Assembly (NCBI RefSeq): GCF_000169375.1
Contig: NZ_AAXY01000004.1
Location: forward strand, 186,001 to 250,000
From: Marinobacter sp. ELB17
GTDB lineage: Bacteria; Pseudomonadota; Gammaproteobacteria; Pseudomonadales; Oleiphilaceae
Direction of reading: 5' to 3'
DNA: 64,000 bases
In this document: positions 26,855-36,825 of the stretch, in pieces
How the letters are laid out: the number at the start of each line of letters is the position of its first letter
Numbering within the stretch: position 1 is the first letter of the stretch
Position numbers and translations under genes: made by a program
The notes under the pieces: model-generated
The model's database searches: none
The model's input: the letters and a program-made list of their open reading frames with translations, nothing else
What the model was told of the DNA's origin: nothing

Positions 26855-27112
26855 GTAACCATTATCGTAAAACCGGATTCGGTATATCTCGACGTTTTTC
26901 GGTTAGATAATCATCCTACGTTTGGCCCCGCTATTTTGCAGTGGCGCACCCGCCAAGCCGTTCCGGCCAGCGCCAAAGTGCTGGCCTGCTCGATGATGAC
27001 GCTAAGCTGGGGTTTTTTGTTCAGGGGCGGCGCGAAGCCGCTGGTTTTGATGATAGTGGGGATTACGCTGGTGGCTGTTGCATGCTATTTGCTGACCCGT
27101 CCGACTTATTAG
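26855..27112 (+). pseudogene. YbaN/DUF454-type membrane protein, 5'-truncated remnant
   Basis: The frame 26855-27112 has no usable start before about 26996, and a stop precedes it. Its translation includes LDNHPTFGPAILQWRTRQAV followed by PASAKVLACSMMTLSWG, then a hydrophobic end. This matches the C-terminal half of YbaN/DUF454 proteins (xxHxTFGPxIxxWxxxxAIPxxAK). The N-terminal helix and the PTTPFLLLA motif are absent. The overlapping ATG at 26851 leads to a stop after 19 codons. Confidence 0.6.
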
Positions 27113-27141
27113 TGTCAGATGCACGCTAGCTGGAGTTGTTT

Positions 27142-27579
27142 ATGCACATCACCCGTTACACCGATTATTCGCTGCGAGTGCTGGTTTACCTGGCTGCTTG
27201 TGGTGACCGCCTGGTTACCATTCAGGACGTAGCCGATGCCTATGATATTTCCAAAAACCACCTGATGAAGGTGGTGCACCAGCTCAACCTTAAGGGCTAC
27301 ATAGAAACAGTGAGAGGCAAAAACGGCGGCATGCGGCTGCGACGTCAGCCCAGCTCCATCAATATTGGTGCTCTAGTTCGCGATACCGAGCCGGATCTCA
27401 ATCTGGTTGAGTGCTTTTCCGCGAACAATCAGTGTTGTATTACCCCGGTTTGCAGTTTGCAATCGATGTTACGGGAAGCCTTGCAGGCTTTTTTAGCGAC
27501 CCTGGATACTTACACCCTCGCCGACGTGGTGCGCCAGCCACAGCAATCGCAGTTGCTGCAGCTGCTGCAGATCAGCTAG
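27142..27579 (+). CDS. nsrR: Rrf2-family NO-sensing repressor NsrR
   Basis: This 145-residue repressor has an N-terminal winged helix (TIQDVADAYDISKNHLMKVV is the DNA-reading part). It has a cysteine group near the C-terminus: Cys91, Cys98, Cys99 and Cys104 in CFSANNQCCITPVC. NsrR uses an iron-sulfur cluster on such cysteines to sense NO and then releases its targets. The ATG at 27142 has GGAG six bases upstream; a TTG two codons earlier is less likely. Its 3' end overlaps the convergent wax synthase gene by eight bases. Other Rrf2 members such as IscR have different cysteine spacing. Confidence 0.88.
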   Translation: MHITRYTDYSLRVLVYLAACGDRLVTIQDVADAYDISKNHLMKVVHQLNLKGYIETVRGKNGGMRLRRQPSSINIGALVRDTEPDLNLVECFSANNQCCITPVCSLQSMLREALQAFLATLDTYTLADVVRQPQQSQLLQLLQIS

Positions 27580-29041
27580 CGTTGCTGTTCACCGCGGGCT
27601 TCTTTTTCGCGGCCGTTCTAGGTTTGCGTGGGCTGGGTTTTTTCTTTGGCGGTAACAGCAGGGTTCTGAGTTCTTCCAATGCTTCCCCGGTATACACGGC
27701 CAGCTTCTGCATGCTGGGTAAGGTGTCGCGGCAACCAGTGAAACCAAAGTTCAATGATCCGGCATAGCTCAGGCAAGTAATGTTCAACGCTCCGCCGTGG
27801 GTGATCAGCGACACCGGATACATGGCTTCGAGTTTGGCGCCTTCGTAATAAAGATCTTCGGTGGGCCCCGGAACGTTGGAGATGGTTACGTTAAATACCG
27901 GTCGCATGCGCCCGCCCAAGCCAGACATCAGCTGCAATATGTAGGGCGACATCAGCATCATGGTGTATTGGGTCAACGCTTTCTTGGGCAATTTTTGCAA
28001 GTGCTCTTTGGCTTTGCACGAAGATTCCTTGATGCATTTCAGGCGCGTTAGCGGATCAGGTTGGTTGGTGGCCAGGGCGGCAATCATGAAGCTGATCTGG
28101 GTTCCTGTGCCTTCGTCATCCGCCGGGCGAATGTTGACCGGTATGCCTGCTGTTAATGATATTTCAGGCAAATCGTCCTGTTCCAGCAGAAAACGCCGCA
28201 ACGCAGTACCGCACAAATACAGCACAATGTCGTTCATCGAGCTGCCCGAGGCGCGGGCCATGGCTTTCATATCTTCTAACTGATACTGCTGGGTGGCGAA
28301 GCGGCGCTGGCCAGTAACCCGATGATTGATCTTGGAAACCGGGCCGGTGAAGGGCGCGGTCAGACCGTCTTCCGGATGGCGTACCGAGTGAATCAGGCGA
28401 TTGCTGGCTTGCCACAGCCGTGGTGCCAAGCCCAACTGCAGTTTGAGAGCTTCCATAGCTTGGGATATAGCACCCGGCACGCTGGCCTCGCTGTCGGTCT
28501 TTTTGCCGCGCGTGCTTTCCGGGCGTACTGACCAGGGTGGCAGCATGTCGCGCTCGTCGGGGGATTTGCTCAGCACCCTTTGCATCAGGCGTACACCACT
28601 GATGCCATCAATCATGCAGTGATGCATCTTCGTGTACAGGGCAAAACGGTTGTGTTCCAGCCCTTCGATCATGTGGCACTCCCACAGCGGCCGCGACAGA
28701 TCCAGCGGGTTGGAGTGCAGGCGCGATACCAGTTCCCCCAGTTCGCGTTCACCACCGGGTTTTGGTAGGGCCGAGTGGCGCACGTGATAATCCAGATCAA
28801 TATGCTTGTCGTGCTTCCAGGTGGGCGCCAGAACGCGGCCCAGAAAGCCTGGCCATACCAGCTTGCAGCCCCAGGGAAGCTCAACATTACCGGCTTGCTT
28901 CATGCTTTTGACCAAGTCGCCCGCGAATGTAGATGGGGCGTTGTCGGGCAGGCTGAAAATCTGCAAGTTGCCCACGTGCATGGGTGTATCGTCAGACTCG
29001 ACCGCTAGCCAAGACGCGTCCAATGTTGCCAGGCGTTTCAT
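27572..29041 (-). CDS. Wax ester synthase / diacylglycerol acyltransferase (WS/DGAT)
   Basis: This 489-residue acyltransferase joins acyl-CoA to fatty alcohols or diacylglycerol to make storage lipid. The catalytic motif HHxxxDG is His140-His141-CMI-Asp145-Gly146. The second conserved region is NDIVLYLCGTALRRFL, and the third is PVFNVTISNVPGP. The whole sequence closely resembles what I recall of the Marinobacter enzyme WS2/Ma2, which supports the genus assignment. The C-terminus is a strongly basic Lys/Pro/Ala tail of about 30 residues. It is transcribed toward nsrR and overlaps it by eight bases. It probably works at the membrane surface. Confidence 0.93.
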   Translation of the reverse strand: MKRLATLDASWLAVESDDTPMHVGNLQIFSLPDNAPSTFAGDLVKSMKQAGNVELPWGCKLVWPGFLGRVLAPTWKHDKHIDLDYHVRHSALPKPGGERELGELVSRLHSNPLDLSRPLWECHMIEGLEHNRFALYTKMHHCMIDGISGVRLMQRVLSKSPDERDMLPPWSVRPESTRGKKTDSEASVPGAISQAMEALKLQLGLAPRLWQASNRLIHSVRHPEDGLTAPFTGPVSKINHRVTGQRRFATQQYQLEDMKAMARASGSSMNDIVLYLCGTALRRFLLEQDDLPEISLTAGIPVNIRPADDEGTGTQISFMIAALATNQPDPLTRLKCIKESSCKAKEHLQKLPKKALTQYTMMLMSPYILQLMSGLGGRMRPVFNVTISNVPGPTEDLYYEGAKLEAMYPVSLITHGGALNITCLSYAGSLNFGFTGCRDTLPSMQKLAVYTGEALEELRTLLLPPKKKPSPRKPRTAAKKKPAVNSNAS

Positions 29042-29271
29042 TCCGTGCGCACCCCTACTGTATCTGGAACATGAAAAAGGGCAGAGAACCCTGACCTTTC
29101 AGTATATGAGGTACTGTCACGATAAACGAATGCTGACACAAGAGAATTTTGCAGAAACGGCAAGACAGCCACCAGAGCCTAAGCGCCGATAGCAGGGGTT
29201 TTTTGCTTAGCTGCGGTCATCCAGCTTCAATTTGCGGCATGCCTTCGTTTACGGTGGCATGGATGTAACGA

Positions 29272-29423
29272 ACCGCTGCCGGTAATCTGGCCCACGTGTT
29301 GAAAACACCTGTTGCCGTGTTGATCACCCTGGCGGAACGCCTGCCTAAAACCTGCCAGTACGGATGGACGCCCAGGATTTGCAGGAAATCGTCGGCAATC
29401 TTCTGGAAAACGCCGTTAAGTCT
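29272..29423 (+). pseudogene. Sensor histidine kinase remnant
   Basis: The frame at 29272 reads TAAGNLAHVLKTPVAVL, a typical H-box of a PhoQ-like kinase with the phospho-acceptor His. Shifted by one frame, 29364-29423 reads [20 protein letters not shown], the N-box of the ATPase domain. About 60 residues normally lie between them, but only some 20 bases do here. The remaining 374-base gap between the wax synthase and spoVR (29042-29415) holds nothing else I can identify. Confidence 0.65.
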
Positions 29424-30987
29424 TTGGCGCTGCCGAAGGGCACTGATATTTTGTCACCACTTTGCCGTCACTGACACTTTGCAGGTGCACATCGAAGCCC
29501 CACAGCCGGTGTATGTGGCGCAGCACTTCTTCGCTATCGTCCGCTAACGGCCTACGTTCATTCACAATGTGGCGTAGAGTCAGCGAGCGGTCGCCACGCA
29601 AGTCCACATTCCACACCTGAATATCCGGCTCGCGACTGCTCAGGTTGTATTGCCGCGCCAGCTTCTCACGCAGTGTGCGGTACCCGGTTTCATCGTGAAT
29701 GGCGGTCACCAGGTAGGCGTCTTCTTTATCGTCGTTTTCAATGGCAAACAGTTTTAAATCGCGCATCACTTTGGGCGACAGAAACTGCTGGATGAAACTC
29801 TCGTCTTTGAAGTTTTTCATGGCGAAATGCAGGGTTTCCCGCCAATCGGAGCCGGCAATGTCGGGGAACCATTCGTGATCTTCGTCTGTGGGCTGCTCAC
29901 AAAGTCGGCGTAAGTCGGTGAAGATCGCAAACCCCAGGGTGTAAGGGTTTATGCCGGAATAATAACGGCTGTTGAACGGTGGTTGGTAAACCACCGCGGT
30001 ATGGCTAGCCAGCAGTTCCAGCATGAAACCGTCGGTTACCAGCCCTTTGTCGTACAGCGCGTGAATCAGGGTGTAGTGCCAGAAAGTTGCCCAGCCTTCG
30101 TTCATCACCTGGGTTTGCCGCTGTGGATAAAAATACTGCCCCAGTTTGCGCACAATGCGAATAATTTCCCGCTGCCAGGTTTCCAGCAAAGGCGCGTTCT
30201 TTTCAATGAAGTACAGAATGTTTTCTTGGGGCTCCTCCGGGAAACGCTTTTTCTTACTTTCGGGGTCGCTGTCATCGGTGGGCAGGGGAATGGTGCGCCA
30301 CAAATCGTTGATGCGGCGTTGCTGGTATTCTTCGCGTTCGGTCTGGCGCAGCTTCTCCTCGCCGGCGGAAATGGGCGATGGCCGCTTGTAGCGATCAACC
30401 CCGTAGTTCATCAGCGCGTGGCAGGAGTCCAGCACTTCCTCCACCGCGTCTACACCGTGGCGCTCCTCACATTCAGCGATGTAATGGCGGGCAAATACCA
30501 GGTAATCAATAATCGCGCTGGCGTCGGTCCAGGTGCGAAAAAGATAGTTGCCTTTAAAGAAAGAATTGTGGCCATAGCAGGCGTGGGCAATCACCAGCGC
30601 TTGCATGGGCAGGGTGTTCTCTTCCATCAGGTAGGCGATACACGGGTCTGAGTTGATGACGATTTCATAGGCCAGCCCCATTTGCCCGCGCTGGTAACCT
30701 TTCGATGTGTTGAGGAACTGCTTGCCGAACGACCAGTGATTGTAGCCTACCGGCATGCCCACAGAGCTGTAAGCGTCCATCATCTGTTCGGCGCTGATCA
30801 CCTCTACTTGATTGGGGTAGGTGTCCAGGCCGAGTTCAGCTGCACATTTTGCGATTTCTTCGTCGTAGCGCTGGATCAGGTCAAAGGTCCATTCTGACCC
30901 GGTCGAAATCGGCTCCCGCGCCTTTACCGCCTTAGACGGCTCGGGCGGGCTGTCAACGCGCGGTGTGCGGTCGTCGTGTTCATTCAT
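29416..30987 (-). CDS. SpoVR family protein
   Basis: This 523-residue cytoplasmic protein belongs to the SpoVR family, recognised from [38 protein letters not shown] and [20 protein letters not shown]. The name comes from a sporulation gene in Bacillus, but in Gram-negative bacteria it is linked to stress and stationary phase. It is the third gene of the prkA-yeaH-spoVR set, which is conserved in proteobacteria. The start at 30987 overlaps the yeaH stop in an ATGA, and the longer frame to 31191 lies inside yeaH. The molecular activity is not established. Confidence 0.93.
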   Translation of the reverse strand: MNEHDDRTPRVDSPPEPSKAVKAREPISTGSEWTFDLIQRYDEEIAKCAAELGLDTYPNQVEVISAEQMMDAYSSVGMPVGYNHWSFGKQFLNTSKGYQRGQMGLAYEIVINSDPCIAYLMEENTLPMQALVIAHACYGHNSFFKGNYLFRTWTDASAIIDYLVFARHYIAECEERHGVDAVEEVLDSCHALMNYGVDRYKRPSPISAGEEKLRQTEREEYQQRRINDLWRTIPLPTDDSDPESKKKRFPEEPQENILYFIEKNAPLLETWQREIIRIVRKLGQYFYPQRQTQVMNEGWATFWHYTLIHALYDKGLVTDGFMLELLASHTAVVYQPPFNSRYYSGINPYTLGFAIFTDLRRLCEQPTDEDHEWFPDIAGSDWRETLHFAMKNFKDESFIQQFLSPKVMRDLKLFAIENDDKEDAYLVTAIHDETGYRTLREKLARQYNLSSREPDIQVWNVDLRGDRSLTLRHIVNERRPLADDSEEVLRHIHRLWGFDVHLQSVSDGKVVTKYQCPSAAPKT

Positions 30988-32279
30988 GCGGCTTTCCTCT
31001 CGAACAGCCGGCGGAAGACCGGGTAAATATCGCTGGCATCGGCAATTTGCTGCATCGCGAATGCGTGCGGAAAGCGCGCCAGAATTTTCTCGTATTCGTA
31101 CCAGAGCATCTGGTGGTTCTGGGGCGTAATCTCTATGTAGGCGTAATACTGCACCAGCGGAAGCAGCCGCTCTGTTAACAGTTTGCTGCACACCGGGGAG
31201 TCGTCATTCCAGTTGTCGCCGTCGGATGCCTGGGCGGCGTAAATGTTCCACTCGGCCGGTGAATAGCGGCTGTCGATGATTTTCTGCATCAGATTCAGGG
31301 CGCTGGACACAATGGTTCCGCCGGTTTCCCGCGAATAGAAAAACTCTTCTTCGTTCACCTCTTTGGCGCTGGTGTGGTGGCGAATAAACACCACGTCGAT
31401 TTTTTTGTAGTTCTTCTGCAAGAACAGGTACAGCAAAATAAAGAAGCGTTTAGCGATGTCTTTGTGGGTTTGCGTCATAGAGCCTGACACGTCCATCAGA
31501 CAGAACATCACCGCGCTGGTGGCTGGTTGCGGCTGCTTCAGGTGCTGGCGGTAGCGCAAGTCGATTTCGTCAATAAACGGAATGTGCTTCACGTTGGTTT
31601 TCAGCCGTGCGATTTCTTCTTCCAGAACCTGAATCTGATCGGCGTGGCTGAACGCAGCGTCCAGATCATCTGGCGCGATTCTCAGTGCTGCGAGCTGCTC
31701 TTCCAGTTCGCGGATTTTATGTCGGCGGGCTCCACTTAAGCCCAGGCGGCGGGCGTGGGCCCCGCGTAGAGAACGAATAACGTCCAGCTTGGCGGGCACC
31801 CCTTGGGTGCTGAAGCCAGAACGCACGTATTTGAACGATTCGGTGTCTTTCAGACGTTTTCGCACCAGATTGGGCAGCGCCAAATCGTCAAAAAGGAAGT
31901 TCAGGAATTCTTCCTGAGTAATCTGAAAGGCGAAGTCGTCCATTCCCTCGCCATCTTGGCTGGCCTGGCCATTGCCTTGACCCTGTCCGCCACCGTCGGG
32001 CGGTTTGGGAAGGGTGTCGCCTGCCAGAAACTCCTGATTGCCGGGGTGCACCACTTCCTGGCGCCCGCCCTGGCCGTGGTGAAAGATCGGTTCCTGAATG
32101 TCGCGGTTGGGAATGCTCACGCTTTCCCCGTGCTCCACATCGGTAATGGAACGCTTTTTCACCGCTTCAGCCACGGCCTTTTTTATGTGATGGCGATAAC
32201 GGCGCAGGAATCGTTCCCGATTCACTGCGCTTTTGTTTTTACCGTTCAGACGTCGGTCAATAATGTGGGTGCTTCCCAT
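30984..32279 (-). CDS. yeaH: YeaH-type DUF444 protein
   Basis: This 431-residue protein is of the DUF444 family. The N-terminus is highly charged, with a Gly/Gln-rich linker near residues 80-105. The C-terminal half is a von Willebrand A-like domain; the metal site motif is [12 protein letters not shown]. In E. coli the yeaG-yeaH pair is used under nitrogen and stationary-phase stress, YeaG being the PrkA-type kinase. The gene lies 46 bases after prkA and overlaps spoVR by four bases, so the three should be co-expressed. Its partner in the cell is probably the kinase. Confidence 0.93.
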   Translation of the reverse strand: MGSTHIIDRRLNGKNKSAVNRERFLRRYRHHIKKAVAEAVKKRSITDVEHGESVSIPNRDIQEPIFHHGQGGRQEVVHPGNQEFLAGDTLPKPPDGGGQGQGNGQASQDGEGMDDFAFQITQEEFLNFLFDDLALPNLVRKRLKDTESFKYVRSGFSTQGVPAKLDVIRSLRGAHARRLGLSGARRHKIRELEEQLAALRIAPDDLDAAFSHADQIQVLEEEIARLKTNVKHIPFIDEIDLRYRQHLKQPQPATSAVMFCLMDVSGSMTQTHKDIAKRFFILLYLFLQKNYKKIDVVFIRHHTSAKEVNEEEFFYSRETGGTIVSSALNLMQKIIDSRYSPAEWNIYAAQASDGDNWNDDSPVCSKLLTERLLPLVQYYAYIEITPQNHQMLWYEYEKILARFPHAFAMQQIADASDIYPVFRRLFERKAA

Positions 32280-32325
32280 AACGCTTCCCTCTATGCAGTG
32301 CGCTATACAGTGCGCCCATTACCGG

Positions 32326-34248
32326 TTAATGGGATTTGCGAACCCGCAGGTACCACTCGGCGAGCAACCGCACCTGTTTTTCGGTATAACCGCGGTCTAC
32401 CATCCGGTCGACGAACTGCTTGTGCTTTTTCTGGTCTTCGTTGCTGGCTTTGGGATTGAATGAAATCACCGGCAGCAAGTCTTCGGTGTTCGAGAACATT
32501 TTCTTCTCGATCACACTGCGCAGTTTTTCATAGCTCAGCCAGGAAGGGTTGTCGCCCTGGTTATTGGCACGGGCGCGCAGCACAAAGTTGACGACCTCGT
32601 TGCGGAAATCTTTGGGGTTGCTGATACCCGCCGGCTTCTCGATTTTCTCCAGTTCTTCGTTAATAGAGACTCTGTCCAGAATTTCCCCGGTGTCCGGGTC
32701 GCGGAATTCCTGATCTTGAATCCACAAGTCGGCATAGGTGACGTAGCGATCGAACAGGTTCTGGCCGTATTCGCTGTAGCTTTCCAGGTACGCAGTCTGA
32801 ATTTCTTTACCAATAAACTGCACGTAGTGGGGCGCCAGGAATTCCTTGATGTAGCGCAGGTAGCGCTCCTGAATTTCGGGCTGGAACTGTTCCTGCTCAA
32901 TCTGTTTTTCAATCACATACAGCAGGTGCACCGGGTTGGCGGCAACTTCGTTAGTGTCGAAGTTGAACACTTTCGACAGGATCTTGAAGGCGAAACGGGT
33001 AGACAGGCCATCCATGCCTTCATTCACACCGGCCGCATCGCGGTATTCCTGAATCGATTTGGCCTTGGGGTCGGTGTCTTTGATGTTCTGGCCATCGTAG
33101 ACCCGCATTTTCGAGAAAATACTGGAATTGTCCGGGTCTTTTATGCGTGACAGCACAGAGAACTGGGCCAGCATGTCCAGGGTGTCCGGCGCGCAGGGCG
33201 CACCGGACAGGGAACTGTGTTCCAGCAGCTTGCGATAGATATCAACCTCTTCAGTTACCCGCACGCAGTAGGGCACTTTCACAATGTACACACGGTCCAG
33301 GAAGGCTTCGTTGTGTTTGTTGTTGCGAAAGGTTTGCCACTCGGATTCGTTAGAATGAGCCAGGATAACGCCATCAAAGGGCACAGAGCCCATGCCTTCG
33401 GTTGTGTTGTAGTTGCCTTCTTGGGTGGCGGTCAGCAGGGGGTGCAGAACTTTGATGGGCGCCTTGAACATCTCTACAAATTCAAGCAAGCCCTGGTTGG
33501 CTTTGCACAGGCCGCCGCTGAAACTGTATGCGTCTGGGTCATCCTGGGAATAGTCTTCTAGCATGCGGATATTCACTTTGCCCACTAGGGCGGAAATATC
33601 CTGGTTGTTGTCGTCGCCCGGTTCGGTTTTGGATACGCCTATCTGGTCCAGAATGGACGGATAACGTTTCACCACTCGGAACTGGCTGACGTCGCCGCCA
33701 AATTCGTGCAGGCGCTTCACGGCCCAAGGCGACATGATGTTTTTTAGATAACGCGGGGGGATGCCGTATTCTTCGTGCAGAATTTCGGTGTCTTCGGCTG
33801 GATCAAACAAGCCCAGTGGTGACTCGTTAACCGGGGAGCCCTTGATGGCGTAAAATGGCACCTTTTGCACCAGGGATTTGAGCTTTTCTGCCAGTGACGA
33901 TTTACCACCGCCTACCGGGCCCAGCAGGTATAAAATCTGTTTCTTTTCCTCTAGCCCTTGGGCCGCATGGCGGAAGAAAGACACGATGTTTTCCACCGCT
34001 TCTTCCATACCGTAGAACTCGGAAAATTCCGGGTAGCGTTTGATGACTTTGTTGGAAAAGATACGCGACAATCTGGTATCACGTGAGGTGTCTATCAGTT
34101 CGGGTTCGCCAATAGCCAGTAGTAGGCGCTCGGAAGCGCTAGCATAAGCTCCGGGGTCGTTTTTGCAGATCTCCAAGTATTCCTCTAGAGAAAATTCTTC
34201 TTCTTGAGTCCTTTCATAACGGTTTTTGTACTGTTGCAGAATGCTCAT
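32326..34248 (-). CDS. prkA: PrkA-family serine protein kinase (YeaG)
   Basis: This 640-residue protein has an N-terminal AAA+ module with Walker A GPVGGGKSSLAEK and a C-terminal kinase-like domain of the PrkA family. Family members phosphorylate serine in stress conditions, and later work suggests ATPase/protease activity as well. The open frame extends to 34299, but the ATG at 34248 has GAGGGG upstream and begins the conserved MSILQQYKNRYERTQEEEF. It is the first gene of the prkA-yeaH-spoVR unit. Sequence is full length with no breaks. Confidence 0.94.
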   Translation of the reverse strand: MSILQQYKNRYERTQEEEFSLEEYLEICKNDPGAYASASERLLLAIGEPELIDTSRDTRLSRIFSNKVIKRYPEFSEFYGMEEAVENIVSFFRHAAQGLEEKKQILYLLGPVGGGKSSLAEKLKSLVQKVPFYAIKGSPVNESPLGLFDPAEDTEILHEEYGIPPRYLKNIMSPWAVKRLHEFGGDVSQFRVVKRYPSILDQIGVSKTEPGDDNNQDISALVGKVNIRMLEDYSQDDPDAYSFSGGLCKANQGLLEFVEMFKAPIKVLHPLLTATQEGNYNTTEGMGSVPFDGVILAHSNESEWQTFRNNKHNEAFLDRVYIVKVPYCVRVTEEVDIYRKLLEHSSLSGAPCAPDTLDMLAQFSVLSRIKDPDNSSIFSKMRVYDGQNIKDTDPKAKSIQEYRDAAGVNEGMDGLSTRFAFKILSKVFNFDTNEVAANPVHLLYVIEKQIEQEQFQPEIQERYLRYIKEFLAPHYVQFIGKEIQTAYLESYSEYGQNLFDRYVTYADLWIQDQEFRDPDTGEILDRVSINEELEKIEKPAGISNPKDFRNEVVNFVLRARANNQGDNPSWLSYEKLRSVIEKKMFSNTEDLLPVISFNPKASNEDQKKHKQFVDRMVDRGYTEKQVRLLAEWYLRVRKSH

Positions 34249-34478
34249 GGATGCCCCTCGCTTGCAATGGTTTAGCCGTTCGTAACGCGTATTCCTCATC
34301 AGTATATTGTCGCCGCACGTCTGGGCGGGACTGCCCGCAGCTAGGCGTGCGTGATGTGACTAGTTATAGGGTTCTTTTTTGTTTTTGGCCTACTTATCGG
34401 AAGCTTAGTTTAACTTTGCCGGTTTGGACAGTGGCTTAGCGGTAGCAGTTCCGCGGCCAAAACGATAAATTCGCCCAA

Positions 34479-35138
34479 TCAGCGTTTGTGTAGCCGGAAC
34501 ACACTTTCTGTGGCGCCACCCAGGCCTTTGCGTTTGGCGAAGGGGTCGTCTTTTGCCATCTTATCTTGGCGCAGGCGCTCAACAGTAAAGTCATCGCTGA
34601 ACAATTCGTACACCTCGGTGTCAGTAACGTTGAACGGCGGCCCGGTCATTTCACTGCCATCGTAATCCAAGGTAATGAGTAGTATGCCACAGCTCTCAGG
34701 CAAGATGGCGCTCAGGTGGCTGGCATAGCGCTGGCGCATGGACGGTGGCAGGGCGATTAGTGCGGCGCGGTCGTACACCCAACGTACGTTGTTTACGTCC
34801 GCCGGGGATAGCTGGTAAAAGTCACCGCACCACAATTCCAGGGTGTCGTCATGGCGGAAGCGGGTAAACGGCGAACCGGGTGTCACCATTGCTTTTTCGC
34901 CGGCTTCTTCAAAAAAATCTTTGCAGGCAATGCTGCTAAGTTCCACGCCCAGAACGGGATGGCCGCGATCATGAAGCCACCAGAGATCATGGGATTTACC
35001 GCACAGTGGTACCAGAACCTGGCTTTTTTCTGGCCCTGTCAGGTCTGGCCAGTGCTCATGTAAATAGTGATTGACCGACTTTTGGTGGAATCCGATCTCT
35101 TTGCGTTCCCAGCGGGCATGCCAGAATTCATGATCCAT
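34479..35138 (-). CDS. tpm: Thiopurine S-methyltransferase
   Basis: This 219-residue SAM-dependent methyltransferase matches bacterial TPMT. The N-terminus, FWHARWERKEIGFHQKSVN, and the nucleotide-binding block VLVPLCGKSHDLWWLHDRGH are diagnostic. WVYDRAALIALPPSMRQRYA is the later conserved part. In Pseudomonas the enzyme methylates selenium and tellurium compounds as well as thiopurines, so a role in metalloid detoxification is possible. It stands alone, with 229 bases to prkA and 130 bases to the divergent lipoprotein operon. Confidence 0.93.
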   Translation of the reverse strand: MDHEFWHARWERKEIGFHQKSVNHYLHEHWPDLTGPEKSQVLVPLCGKSHDLWWLHDRGHPVLGVELSSIACKDFFEEAGEKAMVTPGSPFTRFRHDDTLELWCGDFYQLSPADVNNVRWVYDRAALIALPPSMRQRYASHLSAILPESCGILLITLDYDGSEMTGPPFNVTDTEVYELFSDDFTVERLRQDKMAKDDPFAKRKGLGGATESVFRLHKR

Positions 35139-35268
35139 AATGTTGCCTTTTGCAATTGGTTTTTGACGTGTGGAGCAGAATTTCGCCGTATGATGAGAGT
35201 AGGAATAATATCAGTATAGACAAAATCGGGCGGCCCCGGCCGCACTTGTAAGCTCAGGGAGTGTTTGA

Positions 35269-36768
35269 GTGGAGGTTGTGTTTCGTTTTTTGGTGGCAAC
35301 TTTTCTGGCAACGCTGTTGGTGGGATGTTCTTCATTCCAGCAAAAAAATCAAATGAGCGCTTTTAATGATGCTTATGCGGTAGGCAATTATGACCTTGCG
35401 TTGCAAGTGGTGAGCTTTAAAACCGCCAAGGGTAAGGCTGTAGATACCGATGAGCATTTGCTGGATTTGTTGCATCAGGCGGAGCTGTACCGTTTGTTGG
35501 GCCGCTATCAAGAGGCCACCAAAACCTATGATTTGGCTGAAGAGGGTATGAAGAACCTGGACCTGGCCAATATCCTGGAAAAATCATCAACGGCTTTCGT
35601 GGCGTTGATGGTGAACGACTCCGAACGCAATTATCAAGCGCTGATGTCGGAGGCGATTCTTGTCAACACCTATAAAAGTCTGGCGTTTCTGGCTGAGGGC
35701 AATAACGAATTTGCACGTGTCGAGCTTAACCGCGCGGATGACCGCACACGGCGTGCGGTGGAATACTTCAGTAAGGAAATCGCCGAACAGCGGGAGGCGT
35801 TGAACCAGCAGGCGCAGAGCGGGCAAAACACGGCCGCCATGGTTCGCAACAGCCTGAATAACCAAAGCCTGCGCAATGCTGTGTCGCAGCGCTATGAGGT
35901 AGAGTCTGAGTGGTCGGTGCTGCCCGAGTTTATTGTGCCGGCCAGCACCTATTTGCATGGCATTTACTTCCTGGCCAACGCCAGTAGCCGTGCCGATTAC
36001 GAGAAGGCCGCCACGTCCCTCACACGTGTTGCCGCGATGAACAGGGCAAGCGATGTTCTGCAGCGTGACGCCAAACTTGCCGAGGCGTTGGCCGCTGGCA
36101 GGCAGTCGATGGCTGAACTGGCCCCGCAGGTGTGGGTTGTTTATGAAAACGGCCTGGGCCCGGTATTGGAAGAGGCCCGGATTGATGTGCCTTTGCTTAT
36201 ATTTCATGGTAACCAGCAGGCACCTGCTTACTTTGGCATTGCACTGCCCAGATACAGAGATCGTGCGGCTGTTCCGGGGAGCCTGGGCGTAATTGCCGGC
36301 GCTGACATCGCTGTGCAAACAGAGCGTATATCGGACATGGGGTCGGTGATTCGCACTGAAATGAAAGAGCGGTTCCCCAGTGTTCTGGCGCGAGCAGTGT
36401 CGTCTGCCGTGATAAAAGCGGTCATCCAGAACGAAGCCGCAGAAAATTTTGGCGTGTGGGGTCAGCTAGGTGCTGCCGCGCTGACCATTGCCACAACCCA
36501 GGCTGATTTGCGCAGCTGGCAGGCCTTGCCCAACCACTGGCAGGCCGCTCGGATCGATCGCCCCGAGAGTGGTAAACTAACGCTAACAAGCACAAATGGT
36601 CATTCCTTGGGTACTATTGTGATACCTGACCAGCCGTTTACTCTGCTTTACGTTAAACGGCCCACTTTGGCTGGCCCGGCCAGTGTCGTCGCGCTTGATT
36701 TGCAAGGGCGTAACCCGGCATCAACGGTGCAATTGTCGGGAAAGGATTTGCTGACAGCCACTCACTGA
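35269..36768 (+). CDS. COG3014-family lipoprotein with TPR-like N-terminus
   Basis: This 499-residue lipoprotein begins with a signal and lipobox, LLVGCSS. Residues 30-160 are helical and repeat-like (for example LLDLLHQAELYRLLGRYQEA), similar to TPR. The C-terminal half is beta-rich. It starts with GTG; the ribosome site GGGAGTGTTTGA is weak. It is the first gene of a three-lipoprotein operon with YcfL and LpoB, and the same trio is seen in Vibrio and Shewanella from memory. The trio suggests a role in regulating peptidoglycan synthesis from the outer membrane. Function is not shown directly. Confidence 0.75.
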   Translation: MEVVFRFLVATFLATLLVGCSSFQQKNQMSAFNDAYAVGNYDLALQVVSFKTAKGKAVDTDEHLLDLLHQAELYRLLGRYQEATKTYDLAEEGMKNLDLANILEKSSTAFVALMVNDSERNYQALMSEAILVNTYKSLAFLAEGNNEFARVELNRADDRTRRAVEYFSKEIAEQREALNQQAQSGQNTAAMVRNSLNNQSLRNAVSQRYEVESEWSVLPEFIVPASTYLHGIYFLANASSRADYEKAATSLTRVAAMNRASDVLQRDAKLAEALAAGRQSMAELAPQVWVVYENGLGPVLEEARIDVPLLIFHGNQQAPAYFGIALPRYRDRAAVPGSLGVIAGADIAVQTERISDMGSVIRTEMKERFPSVLARAVSSAVIKAVIQNEAAENFGVWGQLGAAALTIATTQADLRSWQALPNHWQAARIDRPESGKLTLTSTNGHSLGTIVIPDQPFTLLYVKRPTLAGPASVVALDLQGRNPASTVQLSGKDLLTATH

Positions 36769-36780
36769 ACTCAATCAGGG

Positions 36781-36825
36781 CCAAGCCATGAGAGTCCAAG
36801 CCATGAAAACCCAAGCCATGAGATT
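36781..36825 (+). repeat. Triple 15-base direct repeat over the ycfL start
   Basis: Three copies of a 15-base unit, CCAAGCCATGA plus four varying bases, lie at 36781, 36796 and 36811. Each contains an in-frame ATG, so the repeat adds five codons per unit and offers three alternative starts for the next gene. Confidence 0.85.
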
